NCBI RefSeq assembly: GCF_024699925.1
Contig: NZ_JAJOMX010000001.1
Span: forward strand, 1,464,001 to 1,528,000
Direction of reading: 5' to 3'
DNA from: Mesorhizobium sp. J428
GTDB taxonomy: Bacteria > Pseudomonadota > Alphaproteobacteria > Rhizobiales > Rhizobiaceae
DNA length: 64,000 bases
Numbering within the stretch: the stretch's first letter is position 1; every line of letters starts with the position of its first letter. The position numbers were made by a program, and so were the translations under genes. The notes below the pieces were generated by a model. The model ran no database searches and was not told the origin of the DNA. It saw only the letters and a program-made list of their open reading frames with translations. Below are positions 25,437 to 35,827 of this stretch, piece after piece.

Positions 25437-25515
25437 GGCTGCAGCGGAATGATCGGCGTCGCCGAAGCTGCCAATCTCCCCCTTGAGGGGGAGATGCCCG
25501 GCAGGGCAGAGGGGG
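25364..25515. repeat. Inverted copies of a rhizobial-type palindromic repeat
   Basis: Two about 46-base copies in opposite orientation (25364-25410 and 25471-25515) are identical except for one base in a C/G run. Each contains CTCCCCC-TTGA-GGGGGAG and GCCCGGCAGGGC. The pattern resembles intergenic palindromic repeats widespread in rhizobial genomes. Sixty bases lie between the copies and hold the presumed start of the cytochrome gene. Confidence 0.75.
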
Positions 25516-25547
25516 TGTGACAGAACGCAAGCCGATAGCCTAGTCTC

Positions 25548-26777
25548 TTACGACCCGCTGTCCTGCGGCAGCTTTACCGGCGCGGGCTCCGGGAGCGAGC
25601 CCTTGTAGCCGGCGATGTCGGTGTCGGGCGAGGTGCTCCACGGCAGCAGCATCTGCGAGATCATCTTGAGATTGGCGAAGGTCGTGCCCTCGGCCTCGTC
25701 GATATAGATCTGGTCCTCCGCGTTCACCCAGGAGAAATATTCCGGGATGCGGGTCACGCCGTCCCAGACGATGTCGGGAACCGGCGTGCCGGAGACATCG
25801 GTGATGATTTTGCCGACCTCGCCGTCCGGCGCGAAGCCGCCCTCGCCATAGGTATTGCCGTGGACGAACACCCCGCGCGGCACGAACATGTAATTGTCGT
25901 CGTCATATTCGTTCGGATAGGCGGCGATAAGCACGTGCGTCGTGCCGTTCTTGTCGAAGCGGTTGCCGAAGACGTGCACGTTGCGGTTGGCCATCACCAT
26001 CACGCCCATGCCCTTCGGCACGATGCCGACGATGTTGCCCTTGGGGGCGAAGTTCGGCGTGTCGTTCTCGACCACGTCGTTGTCGAAGACCCGCACGTCC
26101 TGCCCGCCCTGAACGGGAAGGTTCGGCAGGTCGAAGACGAGGATACCGCCGGTGTTGTGGGTGACGGTGTTCTTGAACACGTCGGCGCGCTTGGAGTTCT
26201 CGATCTCGATGCCGGCGACATTGTATTCGGCGCGGCTGTTGCGGACGATGATGTCCTCGCTCTGGCCGACATAGATGCCGGCGTCGGACGCGCCGGACAC
26301 GAACACGCCGTCGATCAGCACGTTCTTGGAGGAGACGGGGTAGACGCCGTAGGCGCCGTTCTCGGCCTTCGGCCCGCCGGTCCAGACGACGGAGATATTG
26401 CGGAAGGTGATCTGATCGGAGCCCTTGGACTTCACGCCGTCGCCCTTGGTGTCCTCGACGGCGAAGTCTTCCAGCACCACGCGGTCGGAGGTGACGAGCA
26501 GGCCCTCGCCGGCGCCGGTCTGGCCCTTGAAGGACAGGACCGTCTGTCCGGCTCCGGCGCCCTGCACCTTCACATCGTCCACGTCGAGCGAGAGCCCCTC
26601 CGTCAGCTCGAACATGCCGGGCCCGATCTTCACCACGTCGCCCGGCTGGGCCGAGATCAGCGCCTCGATCAGGCGCTCGTTGGCGCCTTCGCCGGCTTCG
26701 ACGACGATGTCGGCGGCGATCGCGGTCGAGGCGGAAAGCGCGAGGGCAAAAGAGGCAAGTGTAAGAAGGCGTTGCAT
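25548..26777 (-). CDS. Parallel beta-helix repeat protein, periplasmic
   Basis: A 409-residue exported protein. ATG 26777 (MQRLLTLASFALALSASTA...IAADI) has GGGAGTG 6 bases upstream and gives a clean signal peptide; an alternative start six codons earlier lacks this. The body has regular right-handed beta-helix (PbH1) repeats: FRNISVVWTGG, NVLIDGVFVSGASDAGIYVGQSEDIIVRNSRAEYNVAGIEIENSKRADVFKNTV, VRVFDNDVVEND, VHVFGNRFDKNGTTHVLI. The extended C-terminal part (after about 320) does not repeat. It matches the TIGR03805-type protein linked to the diheme cytochrome gene that follows 110 bp downstream. Role unknown; carbohydrate binding or processing is typical of the fold but not shown. Confidence 0.85.
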   Translation of the reverse strand: MQRLLTLASFALALSASTAIAADIVVEAGEGANERLIEALISAQPGDVVKIGPGMFELTEGLSLDVDDVKVQGAGAGQTVLSFKGQTGAGEGLLVTSDRVVLEDFAVEDTKGDGVKSKGSDQITFRNISVVWTGGPKAENGAYGVYPVSSKNVLIDGVFVSGASDAGIYVGQSEDIIVRNSRAEYNVAGIEIENSKRADVFKNTVTHNTGGILVFDLPNLPVQGGQDVRVFDNDVVENDTPNFAPKGNIVGIVPKGMGVMVMANRNVHVFGNRFDKNGTTHVLIAAYPNEYDDDNYMFVPRGVFVHGNTYGEGGFAPDGEVGKIITDVSGTPVPDIVWDGVTRIPEYFSWVNAEDQIYIDEAEGTTFANLKMISQMLLPWSTSPDTDIAGYKGSLPEPAPVKLPQDSGS

Positions 26778-26868
26778 GACAATCACTCCCGGCAATGCGG
26801 GAACGATGCGCCAGAGGCGCGCCGGGTGTCAATCGACGGACGAAAGCGCCGAAAACCCGCCGCTTGCC

Positions 26869-26897
26869 TTGACTCACGCGGTACCTTCGGGTAACCG
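26869..26897 (+). promoter_or_regulatory. Candidate rplU promoter and leader hairpin
   Basis: TTGACT (26869-26874), 17 bases, TAACCG (26892-26897). Shortly downstream (about 26899-26919) CCCCCGC-ATCCG-GCG-T-GGGGG can form a hairpin in the 5' leader, which may take part in ribosomal-protein feedback or attenuation. The rest of the 240-base gap to rplU shows no gene. Confidence 0.45.
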
Positions 26898-27017
26898 ACC
26901 CCCGCATCCGGCGTGGGGGCTTCCCGCGCCGGTTGGCTTTTGGACCCCGCAGACTGACAAAAAGACGGACCGGGCGTTAGCGCTCGAGAGCCGACCGAAC
27001 AAGCGAAAGGCATCAAA

Positions 27018-27617
27018 ATGTTCGCAGTCATCAAAACGGGCGGCAAGCAGTATCGCGTCGCCGCCAATGATGTGTTGAAGATCGAGAAGGTCGCCGGCGA
27101 AGTCGGCGACATCGTTGAAATCGGCTTCGTGCTGGCGCACGGCGAAGGCGAAAACGTGACGATCGGCGCTCCCTTCGTGGACGGCGCTGTCGTGGCGGCC
27201 GAGGTCCTGGAGCAGGGCCACGCCAAGACCGTCATCGCGTTCAAGAAGCGCCGCCGCCAGAACTCGCGCCGCAAGCACGGCCATCGCCAGCTGCTGACCA
27301 CGGTCAAGATCACCGAGATCCTGACGGGTGGCGCGAAGCCGGCGAAGAAGGCCGCAGCGAAGGCCGAGACCAAGGCGGAAGCCGCTGCTCCGGTCGCGAC
27401 TTTGTTCACCGCGCCGAAGGGCAAGGCGGACGACCTGACTGTGATCGTTGGCATCGGCCCGGTGGCTGCCGGCCAGCTCAACGAGCAGGGCATCACGACC
27501 TTCAAGCAGATCGCGAAGCTGAGCGACGCCGACATCGAGAAGATCGATGCGAACATGCCGTTCTCGGCCGACCAGATCCGCGATTGGCGCGATCAGGCGA
27601 AGGAACTGGCGAAGTAA
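27018..27617 (+). CDS. rplU: 50S ribosomal protein L21 with C-terminal extension
   Basis: Residues 1-103 are canonical L21: [72 protein letters not shown]. After an Ala/Lys linker (about 105-130) comes a second domain ([41 protein letters not shown]) with a helix-hairpin-helix motif, as in many Hyphomicrobiales L21 proteins. The ribosome site gaaagg lies about 7 bases before ATG. rpmA follows 78 bp downstream, the conserved L21-L27-Obg order, here interrupted by two GNAT genes. Confidence 0.97.
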   Translation: MFAVIKTGGKQYRVAANDVLKIEKVAGEVGDIVEIGFVLAHGEGENVTIGAPFVDGAVVAAEVLEQGHAKTVIAFKKRRRQNSRRKHGHRQLLTTVKITEILTGGAKPAKKAAAKAETKAEAAAPVATLFTAPKGKADDLTVIVGIGPVAAGQLNEQGITTFKQIAKLSDADIEKIDANMPFSADQIRDWRDQAKELAK

Positions 27618-27695
27618 GCCAAATCAATGTATGAGGGGCGCAACGAAGCCCCTCCAAGGGTTTGAGACGTCCTTCGGGACGCTAAGGAGACTAAG

Positions 27696-27965
27696 ATGGC
27701 ACACAAGAAAGCTGGCGGTTCGTCGCGCAACGGTCGCGACTCCGAATCGAAGCGTCTGGGCGTGAAGAAGTTCGGCGGCGAGGCAGTTCTCGCCGGCAAC
27801 ATCATCGTTCGTCAGCGCGGCACCAAGATGCACCCCGGCGTCAACGTCGGCATGGGCACGGACCATACCCTGTTTGCTACGCAAGCCGGCGCCGTCGCCT
27901 TCCAGAAAAAAGCCAATGGCCGAACCTACGTGTCGGTAAACCCGATTCAGGACGCAGCGGAGTAG
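27696..27965 (+). CDS. rpmA: 50S ribosomal protein L27
   Basis: An 89-residue L27: [58 protein letters not shown]. The N-terminus has the MAHKKAGG form that reaches the peptidyl transferase centre, with no cleaved extension. AAGGAGAC stands before ATG. A strong terminator follows after 73 bases, so rplU-rpmA is a closed unit. Confidence 0.98.
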   Translation: MAHKKAGGSSRNGRDSESKRLGVKKFGGEAVLAGNIIVRQRGTKMHPGVNVGMGTDHTLFATQAGAVAFQKKANGRTYVSVNPIQDAAE

Positions 27966-28037
27966 CCGGTTCCGCGACACACCACACCGGCGACCCCTCC
28001 CGGGGACCGGTGTCTGGATAGTCCAGAAGCGAGAACA

Positions 28038-28066
28038 GGGGAGATGGGTCGCCATCTCCCCTTTTT
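28038..28066 (+). terminator. Rho-independent terminator after rpmA
   Basis: GGGGAGATGG-GTCG-CCATCTCCCC, a perfect 10-bp stem, followed by TTTTT. It ends rplU-rpmA transcription. It lies 20 bases before the ATG of the GNAT gene at 28086. Another hairpin, ACACCGG...CCGGTGT with CCCC/GGGG inside, lies just upstream at about 27984-28013. Confidence 0.92.
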
Positions 28067-28085
28067 CTTTGCCTGGAGATCCATC

Positions 28086-28628
28086 ATGCACATCCTCGTC
28101 ACCAAGCGCCTGACGCTCCGCAAGCCGACCATGCTCGACGCCGAGCAGATCGCCGCCGGCCTGTCGAACTGGAACGTGGCCCGCATGCTGACCCAGGTGC
28201 CCTACCCCTACTTCGTCAAAGACGCCGAGGAATGGATCGAGCACGTGTCGGCGGCCTCCGAAAGCCACGTCTACACGATCCATCGCGAGCAACTCGTCGG
28301 CGTCGTCGCGATCGAGGGCGGCGGGCCGCAGCCGCGGCTTGGCTACTGGCTCGCCGAACACGCACACGGCCACGGCTACATGACCGAGGCCGCGGGCGCG
28401 TTGATCGCGCACGCCTTCGACACGACGCCGATCTGGGCGATCGAGTCGGCGGTGCTGACCGACAACCCGGCCTCGCTGCGCGTGCAAGAGAAGCTCGGCT
28501 TCGCCGTGTCCGGCCTGAGGGACGTCTATTCGCGTTCCAGGGGCGATGGCGCCCAGGTCGTGACCACCCGCCTGTCGGCCGCCTCCTGGCGTGCCGGCCT
28601 TGGCCGGGTCGAGAAGAGCGCGGCCTGA
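28086..28628 (+). CDS. GNAT acetyltransferase (RimJ/RimL-like)
   Basis: A 180-residue acyl-CoA N-acyltransferase. LVTKRLTLRKPTMLDAEQIA is the usual start; motif A is LGYWLAEHAHGHGYMTEAAGALIAHAF (about 88-114), and motif B is AVLTDNPASLRVQEKLGFAVSG. ATG 28086 (MHILVTKRL) with GGAG upstream is preferred over a longer frame. The substrate is unknown; the RimJ/RimL group includes ribosomal N-terminal acetylases. A related gene follows, so this is a tandem duplication placed between rpmA and obgE. Confidence 0.88.
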   Translation: MHILVTKRLTLRKPTMLDAEQIAAGLSNWNVARMLTQVPYPYFVKDAEEWIEHVSAASESHVYTIHREQLVGVVAIEGGGPQPRLGYWLAEHAHGHGYMTEAAGALIAHAFDTTPIWAIESAVLTDNPASLRVQEKLGFAVSGLRDVYSRSRGDGAQVVTTRLSAASWRAGLGRVEKSAA

Positions 28629-28653
28629 GCCGGCATCGGATGGAGAGGGAACG

Positions 28654-29259
28654 ATGGTCATGGAACTTACCGGAGAAGAACCGGAAACGCCGATAGACTG
28701 TCCGGTGCTCGTCACGGAGCGGCTGGTCATGCGCCCGCCGCACGTCGACGACGTGCCGGACCTGGCAGGCCTCGCCAACAATCGCAGGGTCGCGGAGATG
28801 CTCGCCCGCATGCCGCACCCCTATGGCGAGGCGGAGGCCCGCGCCTTCATCGCGGCCGCAGCCGAGCGCCGCTTCGGCTGCGTCCATGCGCTGACGCTCG
28901 CCGACAATGGCGCCTTCGTCGGCTGCGCCGGGCTCAACCCCACCGACAGGGGATTGGAACTCGGCTACTGGATCGGCGAGCCCTTCTGGGGGCGCGGCTA
29001 CGCCACCGAGGCCGCGCAGGCGCTGGTGGACCTCGCCTTCCGGACGACGGTCATCGACGCGCTCAACGTCTCCTGCCGCGTGATCAATCCGGCCTCGCGC
29101 CGGGTGATTCACAAATGTGGCTTCCAGTATGCCGGCCAGGGCATGCTGAACTCGATCGTCGCCGGCCAGGTGCCGGTGGAGCGCTACCGGCTCGACCGGC
29201 GCACATGGATCGGGCTGAGGGCCTGGAGCCCCGGAACGACGCGCCTGATGAGCGCCTGA
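28654..29259 (+). CDS. GNAT acetyltransferase, paralogue of preceding gene
   Basis: A 201-residue protein starting MVMELTGEEP behind GGAGAGGGA. Shares the first gene's pattern: LVTERLVMRPPHVDDVPDLAGL, motif A LELGYWIGEPFWGRGYATEAAQALVDLAF and motif B CRVINPASRRVIHKCGFQYAG. The final YRLDRRTWIGL is typical of this subgroup. Substrate not predictable. It is 25 bp from the preceding gene, so the two are probably co-transcribed. A weak AGGCGC-AACC-GCGCCT-TT hairpin (29302-29319) separates it from obgE. Confidence 0.88.
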   Translation: MVMELTGEEPETPIDCPVLVTERLVMRPPHVDDVPDLAGLANNRRVAEMLARMPHPYGEAEARAFIAAAAERRFGCVHALTLADNGAFVGCAGLNPTDRGLELGYWIGEPFWGRGYATEAAQALVDLAFRTTVIDALNVSCRVINPASRRVIHKCGFQYAGQGMLNSIVAGQVPVERYRLDRRTWIGLRAWSPGTTRLMSA

Positions 29260-29332
29260 GGGAGCCGCATGGTTCCCTTTACCGACGAAACCAACTAGGA
29301 GAGGCGCAACCGCGCCTTTCCCGACAGATTGA

Positions 29333-30373
<1,041 letters not shown>

Positions 30374-30416
30374 CCGCTCCACGCTTCCGACACTGCTTCA
30401 TCTTCCGGCCGCTTCC

Positions 30417-31556
30417 ATGATCCGCCCCCTCGCCTCGCACCGCCGCATCACCGTCAAGATCGGCTCCGCCCTGCTTGTCGACCGGTCGAAGGGCCTGAAG
30501 GCCGATTGGCTGGCTTCGCTGGTCGCCGACATCGCCGGCCTATGGGCGCAGGGAACGGAGGTGCTGGTCGTCTCGTCCGGCGCGATCGCGCTCGGCCGCA
30601 CGATCCTGGGACTCGGCAAGCGAGTGCTGAAGCTGGAGGAGAGCCAGGCGGCGGCGGCCGTCGGCCAGATCGCGCTGGCGCGGGCTTGGTCGGAGGAACT
30701 CGCCCGGCGCGGACTGAAGTCCGGCCAGGTGCTGGTGACGCTCGGCGACACCGAGGAGCGCCGGCGCTATCTCAATGCACGTGCCACCATCGGCACGCTG
30801 CTGAAGCTCAAGGCGGTGCCTGTGATCAACGAGAACGACACGGTCGCAACGAGCGAGATCCGCTACGGCGACAACGATCGCCTCGCCGCGCGCGTCGCCA
30901 CGATGATGGGCGGTGACTTGCTTGTGCTGCTCTCCGACATCGACGGGCTCTACACCGCCCCGCCGGCCCTCAATCCGGACGCGAAGCATATCCCGCTCGT
31001 TGAGAGGATAACGCCGGAGATCGACGCGATGGCCGGGGGCGCAGCCTCGGAACTGTCGCGCGGGGGCATGCGCACGAAAATCGATGCCGGCAAGATCGCG
31101 ACCGGCGCCGGCACCGCGATGATCATCACGCAGGGCGACCGCATGAACCCGCTTTCGGCGATCGATCGTGGCGAGACATGCACCTGGTTCGCGCCGTCCC
31201 AGAACCCGGTGCGCGGCTACAAGAGCTGGATCGCCGGGCAGCTCGAACCGGCCGGCCGGCTGACTGTCGACGCGGGCGCGATCACGGCACTTCTGTCGGG
31301 CAAGTCGCTGCTGCCGGCTGGTGTGAAGCTCGTCTCCGGCGACTTCGCGCGCGGCGACACGGTAGCGATCCTGGACCCCGAGGGCCACGAGGTTGCGCGC
31401 GGACTTGTTGCCTATGACGCGGCGGATGCCGTAAGGATCGCCGGGCTGAAGACGGCGGAGATCGCCGACGCGCTCGGCTACGAACCGCGCTCGGCGATGG
31501 TACACCGCGACGACCTTGTCGTCTCCCGCACGGTCGCCCAGAAGATGGAGGGCTGA
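30417..31556 (+). CDS. proB: Glutamate 5-kinase
   Basis: A 379-residue first enzyme of proline synthesis, phosphorylating glutamate. The amino-acid kinase domain shows [62 protein letters not shown] and LSDIDGLYT; the C-terminal PUA domain runs from about residue 275 ([37 protein letters not shown]). ATG 30417 is taken because [16 protein letters not shown] fits family starts. proA starts on the base after its stop. Confidence 0.96.
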   Translation: MIRPLASHRRITVKIGSALLVDRSKGLKADWLASLVADIAGLWAQGTEVLVVSSGAIALGRTILGLGKRVLKLEESQAAAAVGQIALARAWSEELARRGLKSGQVLVTLGDTEERRRYLNARATIGTLLKLKAVPVINENDTVATSEIRYGDNDRLAARVATMMGGDLLVLLSDIDGLYTAPPALNPDAKHIPLVERITPEIDAMAGGAASELSRGGMRTKIDAGKIATGAGTAMIITQGDRMNPLSAIDRGETCTWFAPSQNPVRGYKSWIAGQLEPAGRLTVDAGAITALLSGKSLLPAGVKLVSGDFARGDTVAILDPEGHEVARGLVAYDAADAVRIAGLKTAEIADALGYEPRSAMVHRDDLVVSRTVAQKMEG

Positions 31557-32843
31557 ATGCTGACGAAAGCAGAGACGTCCGGACAGGACATCGCCCGGCT
31601 CATGGCCCAGATCGGCCGCGACGCCCTCGCCGCCGCGCGGCCGCTGGCCATCGCCAGCACCGAACGAAAGAACGCAGCACTCCGCGCCATGGCTGATGCC
31701 ATCGTGGCGAACGAGAAGACGATCCTCGAGGCGAACGCGATCGACCTGGCGAACGGCGTGGAATCGAAGCTGTCGCCTGCGATGATGGACCGGCTCAAGC
31801 TCGATCCGGCGCGCATCGCCGCGATCGTCACGGGCATCCGCGAGATCGCCGAATTGAAGGATCCCGTCGGCGAGGTCATCGCCGCCTGGGACCGCCCGAA
31901 CGGGCTGAAGATCGAGCGCGTGCGCACGCCGCTCGGCGTCGTTGGCGTCATCTTCGAGAGCCGGCCGAACGTGACGGCGGATGCCGGCGCGCTGTGCTTC
32001 AAGGCGGGCAATCCGGTGATCCTGCGCGCTGGCTCGGATTCGGCGAATTCTTCCGCTGCGATCCACGCCTGCCTGGTCGAGGGGCTGAAAGCACAAGACC
32101 TGCCCGAGGCGGCGATCCAGCTTGTGCCGGTGACGGACCGCGCCGCGGTGGGCGAGATGCTGAAGGGCCTCGACGGCAATCTCGACGTGATCGTGCCGCG
32201 CGGGGGGAAGAGCCTGGTCGCACGCGTCCAGAGTGAGGCGCGCGTGCCGGTCTTCGCGCATCTCGAAGGTATCTGCCATCTCTACATCGACAAGTCGGCC
32301 GATCTCGACATGGCGGTGAAGATCGCCGTCAACGCCAAGATGCGGCGCACCGGGATCTGCGGCTCGGCCGAGACGCTGCTGGTCGACCGCGCCGCGGCGA
32401 AGACGCATGTCGTGCCGATCCTGGACGCCCTCGCCAAGGCCGGCTGCGCCATCCGCGCCAGCGCCGAGGTGTTGGCGCTTTACCCTGACGCGGAGGCGGC
32501 GACCGACGCCGACTGGACGACGGAATATCTCGACGCGATCATCTCCGTGACGCTGGTCGACGGCGTCGGCGGCGCGATCGACCATATCGAGACCTATTCC
32601 TCGCACCATACCGAGGCGATCGTCGCGGAGGACCCGGCGGCGGTGGAGCGGTTCTTCAACGAAATCGATTCCGCCATCCTGCTGCACAACGCCTCGACGC
32701 AGTTCGCCGACGGCGGCGAGTTCGGCATGGGGGCGGAGATCGGCATCGCCACGGGCAAGATGCACGCGCGCGGCCCTGTCGGCGTCGAGCAGCTCACCTC
32801 GTTCAAATACCGCGTCCGCGGCTCGGGCCAGGTGCGGGCGTGA
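31557..32843 (+). CDS. proA: Gamma-glutamyl phosphate reductase
   Basis: A 428-residue aldehyde-dehydrogenase-fold enzyme reducing glutamyl-5-phosphate with NADPH. Key segments: [36 protein letters not shown] (about 122-157), [12 protein letters not shown], the catalytic cysteine in [11 protein letters not shown] near 265, and HTEAIVAE near 355. It is directly adjacent to proB and overlaps nadD by 4 bases, giving a compact operon. proC is not in the window. Confidence 0.97.
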   Translation: MLTKAETSGQDIARLMAQIGRDALAAARPLAIASTERKNAALRAMADAIVANEKTILEANAIDLANGVESKLSPAMMDRLKLDPARIAAIVTGIREIAELKDPVGEVIAAWDRPNGLKIERVRTPLGVVGVIFESRPNVTADAGALCFKAGNPVILRAGSDSANSSAAIHACLVEGLKAQDLPEAAIQLVPVTDRAAVGEMLKGLDGNLDVIVPRGGKSLVARVQSEARVPVFAHLEGICHLYIDKSADLDMAVKIAVNAKMRRTGICGSAETLLVDRAAAKTHVVPILDALAKAGCAIRASAEVLALYPDAEAATDADWTTEYLDAIISVTLVDGVGGAIDHIETYSSHHTEAIVAEDPAAVERFFNEIDSAILLHNASTQFADGGEFGMGAEIGIATGKMHARGPVGVEQLTSFKYRVRGSGQVRA

Positions 32844-33469
32844 CATCGGACTGGGCCGTCCCAGCCCGCTATCTTCGCATGCCGCATGTCGAGAAGGGCA
32901 TGGCGGTGGGGCTGTTCGGCGGGTCGTTCAACCCGCCGCATGCCGGGCATGTCCTGGTCGCCGAGATCGCCATGCGGCGGCTGGAGCTGGACCAGCTCTG
33001 GTGGATCGTGACTCCCGGCAACCCGCTCAAGAACGGACGCGAGTTGAAGCCGCTCGACGAACGCATCGAGCTTTCCGAGAAGATCACCGACGATCCGAAG
33101 ATCAAGGTCACCGCCTTCGAGGCGAGCTACCACGTGCGCTATACGGCGGACACGCTCGCACTGGTGAAGGCGCGCAATCCCGGCGTGAACTTCGTCTGGA
33201 TCATGGGCGCGGATTCACTGCGCGACTTCCACCGCTGGCAGCGCTGGCAGGCGATCGCGATGACCTTCCCGATCGCGGTCATCGACCGGCCGGGCGCCAC
33301 GCTCGCCTTCCTGTCGTCGAAGATGGCGAAGACCTTCGACTACGCCCGCCGCGACGAGGACGATGCGCCGCTGCTCGCCCGTACGCCGGCGCCGGCCTGG
33401 ACCTTCATCCACGGCCCGCGCTCCACCCTTTCCTCCACCGCGATCCGCGACGGCCTTGTGAAGGCTTGA
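32840..33469 (+). CDS. nadD: Nicotinate-nucleotide adenylyltransferase
   Basis: A 209-residue NAD-synthesis enzyme. [19 protein letters not shown] (about 24-42) is the nucleotidyltransferase (H/T)xGH region, [13 protein letters not shown] near 55, [19 protein letters not shown] near 120 and a C-terminal SSTAIRDGL (canonical ISSTxIR). GTG 32840 overlaps the proA stop; an ATG at 32879 would give a shorter protein with the same domain. It stands upstream of the rsfS-rlmH region, as in other rhizobia, but an MFS and an MscS gene intervene. Confidence 0.94.
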   Translation: MTSDWAVPARYLRMPHVEKGMAVGLFGGSFNPPHAGHVLVAEIAMRRLELDQLWWIVTPGNPLKNGRELKPLDERIELSEKITDDPKIKVTAFEASYHVRYTADTLALVKARNPGVNFVWIMGADSLRDFHRWQRWQAIAMTFPIAVIDRPGATLAFLSSKMAKTFDYARRDEDDAPLLARTPAPAWTFIHGPRSTLSSTAIRDGLVKA

Positions 33470-33563
33470 ACCAGGGCGGAACTTCCGCCGGTCCAGCCGC
33501 GCGCCACCGGACGATGTCGTTTTTGGCGCGGCGCAGGCGCGGGCCAGCCGCCAGAGTGTCGCC

Positions 33564-34811
33564 ATGAACACGCGCGCCGACATCGACGTAAGGGCCGGCA
33601 CGCCCGTCGCCGGGGTGGCCGGCGTGATCCTTGCCATGGCGCTCGCTGCCATCGGCAACGGGCTGATGTTCGCCTACATCCCGGTCCGGCTCGGCGCGGA
33701 GGGATATGCGCCGACATGGGCCGGCCTGATCCTCACCGGCCTCTCGGCCGGCGGCATCGCCGGCTGCCTGCTGACGGCATGGCTGGTGAGGCGGGTCGGC
33801 CATGCGCGCGCCTATATGGTGTTCTCGGCGCTGATCGTGCTGTCCAACGCGCTGGTCGGCATGGCGGTCGACCCGGTCGTCTGGATTGTCGCCCGCGCCC
33901 TCTACGGCTTTGCCATCTGCGGCATGTTCGTCGTTGCGCAGAGCTGGCTCAACGACGCGGTCGGCAATACGATCCGTGGCCGCGTGATGGCGATCTTCTA
34001 CGTCTGCTATATCGTCGGCCTCGGCGTCGGCTCCTACCTGATGGGGTTCCTCGACATCACGACGCCGATGGCGCCGATCGCCGGCATCGCCTTCACGGCC
34101 GCGTCGATCCTGCCGGTCGGCCTGACACAGTTGCGCCAGCCGCCCCCGCCGCAGGGCGCGGCGGTGGCCGTGCGGGAAGCCTGGCGCATCTCGCCGGTCG
34201 GCGTCGCCGGCATGCTGGCAGTCGGCGGCCTGTCGATGATGATCGCCGGCTTCGCGCCGATCCACGCCACGGCCAGCGGCTACTCACAACAGCAGGTGGC
34301 GGCGCTGATGTTCGCGATGCCGCTCGGTACGCTCGTGTTCCAGATCCCGTTCGGCTGGATCTCCGACCGCACCGACCGGCGCTACGTGCTGATCGCCGCC
34401 GCCGCCCTCGTCGTCGTTGCGGGTCTCGCGGCGAGCCGGTTCGATGGCGGCTCGCTCGGCCTGATGATCGCGATCTATCTGATCTGGAGCGGCGCCAGCG
34501 AGTCGATCTATTCGCTCTCCTCGGCCCATGCCAACGACCGTGCCTCGAAGGAGGAGCTGGTCCGGCTGTCGGGCACGATGCTGTTCCTCTGGTCGGTGTC
34601 GGGTTTCATCGTGCCGGGCCTCGGCACGGCGCTGACGGCCGCGTTCGGCACGGCCTCGTTCATGATCGTCGCGATCGTCGTCGCAGCCCTGTTCTGCGCC
34701 TTCACGATATGGCGGGTGATCCGCTCGCCGCGCGTTCCGGCCGACGAGACCGGCGCGTTCACACCGCTTTCCGCCCAGACGCCTTTGCCGGTGCCTCCGA
34801 CGAAGGATTAG
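33564..34811 (+). CDS. MFS transporter
   Basis: A 415-residue inner-membrane protein with about 12 hydrophobic segments, for example GVILAMALAAIGNGLMFAYIPV, GLILTGLSAGGIAGCLLTAWL, VVWIVARALYGFAICGMFVV, and the cytoplasmic loop signature GWISDRTDRRYV between halves. The alpha/beta-type MFS without a substrate-specific motif; similarity in pattern to the YcaD/sugar-efflux group. Its 3' end overlaps the convergent MscS gene by 53 bases. Substrate unknown. Confidence 0.88.
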   Translation: MNTRADIDVRAGTPVAGVAGVILAMALAAIGNGLMFAYIPVRLGAEGYAPTWAGLILTGLSAGGIAGCLLTAWLVRRVGHARAYMVFSALIVLSNALVGMAVDPVVWIVARALYGFAICGMFVVAQSWLNDAVGNTIRGRVMAIFYVCYIVGLGVGSYLMGFLDITTPMAPIAGIAFTAASILPVGLTQLRQPPPPQGAAVAVREAWRISPVGVAGMLAVGGLSMMIAGFAPIHATASGYSQQQVAALMFAMPLGTLVFQIPFGWISDRTDRRYVLIAAAALVVVAGLAASRFDGGSLGLMIAIYLIWSGASESIYSLSSAHANDRASKEELVRLSGTMLFLWSVSGFIVPGLGTALTAAFGTASFMIVAIVVAALFCAFTIWRVIRSPRVPADETGAFTPLSAQTPLPVPPTKD

Positions 34812-35625
34812 CGTCGGGCTCATCGGGTGCATCCTGCCGCTGGAAGGCTTCCTTGGCGGCGCGGCGCAGCGATGTCTCAGCGCCCTGCACATCCCTGTCC
34901 GACGTCCAGTAGCGCAGCGTGAGAGTCACCGAATCCTCGCCCAGCGCCGAGACGAAGGCTTCGGGCGCCGGGTTCTCGAGTACCCGCCGATCCCGGCGTG
35001 CCAGGTCGACCAGCGTCTTCTGCGCCAGGGCAATGTCCTGGCCGTCGCCTATGCTGACCTCGATGTCGCGCCGGCGCACCTTGTTGCGGTTGTAGTTGCG
35101 GATCGGCTTGTTCCAGAGCGTCGAGTTCGGCGCCAGGATGTAGACACCGTCCGGCGCGCGCAGCCGCGAGGCGAAGAGCCCTATCTCCTCGACCGTGCCT
35201 GCGATCGTGTCGACCTCGACAAATTCGCCGATGCGCAGCGGTCGCAGCACGAGAAGCATGACACCCGCGGCTATGTTCTGCAGCGTGCCCTGCAGGGCAA
35301 GACCTATGGCAAGGCCGATCGCGCCCATCGCCGCGATGATCGAGGCGGTCTGAACGCCGAACTGGCCGAGCACCATGACCAGGACGAGCCCGAGGATCGC
35401 GTAGCGGGCGATCTTGGAGAAGAACGTGATGAGTGTCTGGTCCATGCCCCGGATTCCGCCGAGCGCGGCCGCGAGGGATCGTTCCGCCAGCCCCGCCGCA
35501 AGATAGCCGGCGACAAGCAGGATGACCGCGCCGATGGCCGACAGGGAATAAGACACGACGAGCGCGGAAAGTGCTGCGAACCCCGCCTGCATCGTGCTGA
35601 CGGCTCCGGCGGCGTCGAATTGCAT
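34759..35625 (-). CDS. Small-conductance mechanosensitive channel (MscS family)
   Basis: A 288-residue channel that releases solutes on hypo-osmotic shock. ATG 35625 (MQFDAAGAVS) follows AAGGGAGC and gives an N-terminal membrane helix; TM3 is the Gly/Ala-rich pore helix SIIAAMGAIGLAIGLALQGTLQNIAAGVMLLVLRPLRIGEFVEV, a clear MscS signature. The beta domain follows (GTVEEIGLFASRLRAPDGVYILAPNSTLWNKPIRNY). Only three TMs, so the short E. coli MscS type. The acidic tail (DAPDEPDANPSSEAPAKASG) is encoded over the MFS gene end. Confidence 0.93.
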   Translation of the reverse strand: MQFDAAGAVSTMQAGFAALSALVVSYSLSAIGAVILLVAGYLAAGLAERSLAAALGGIRGMDQTLITFFSKIARYAILGLVLVMVLGQFGVQTASIIAAMGAIGLAIGLALQGTLQNIAAGVMLLVLRPLRIGEFVEVDTIAGTVEEIGLFASRLRAPDGVYILAPNSTLWNKPIRNYNRNKVRRRDIEVSIGDGQDIALAQKTLVDLARRDRRVLENPAPEAFVSALGEDSVTLTLRYWTSDRDVQGAETSLRRAAKEAFQRQDAPDEPDANPSSEAPAKASGRKAV

Positions 35626-35827
35626 GATCTTGCTCCCTTGTTCTGGACAGACGAGGGCCGAATGCCCGGAAGCCGGCATGGTTCCCTGCCGCTTTCGAGG
35701 CCCCGTCTTGAAACCGTCAAGGGACTCTGCCTATCTTCATGATGTTCGCGCGGGACGAACGCTGATTTGCAATCCCGCTGGGAAAGGAACGAAACTGAGA
35801 ACAGAACTGCGGAAGAAGGCTGAGACA

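Noticed and set aside
30540..32846. 768-residue open frame on the minus strand opposite proB-proA
   Set aside because: It lies fully antisense to two conserved genes, is rich in His/Arg/Asp as expected from the mirrored codons of GC-rich DNA, and has no recognisable domain.
35594..35827. 78-residue N-terminal extension of RsfS
   Set aside because: No similarity to the family, runs antisense through the MscS start, and a ribosome site precedes TTG 35828.
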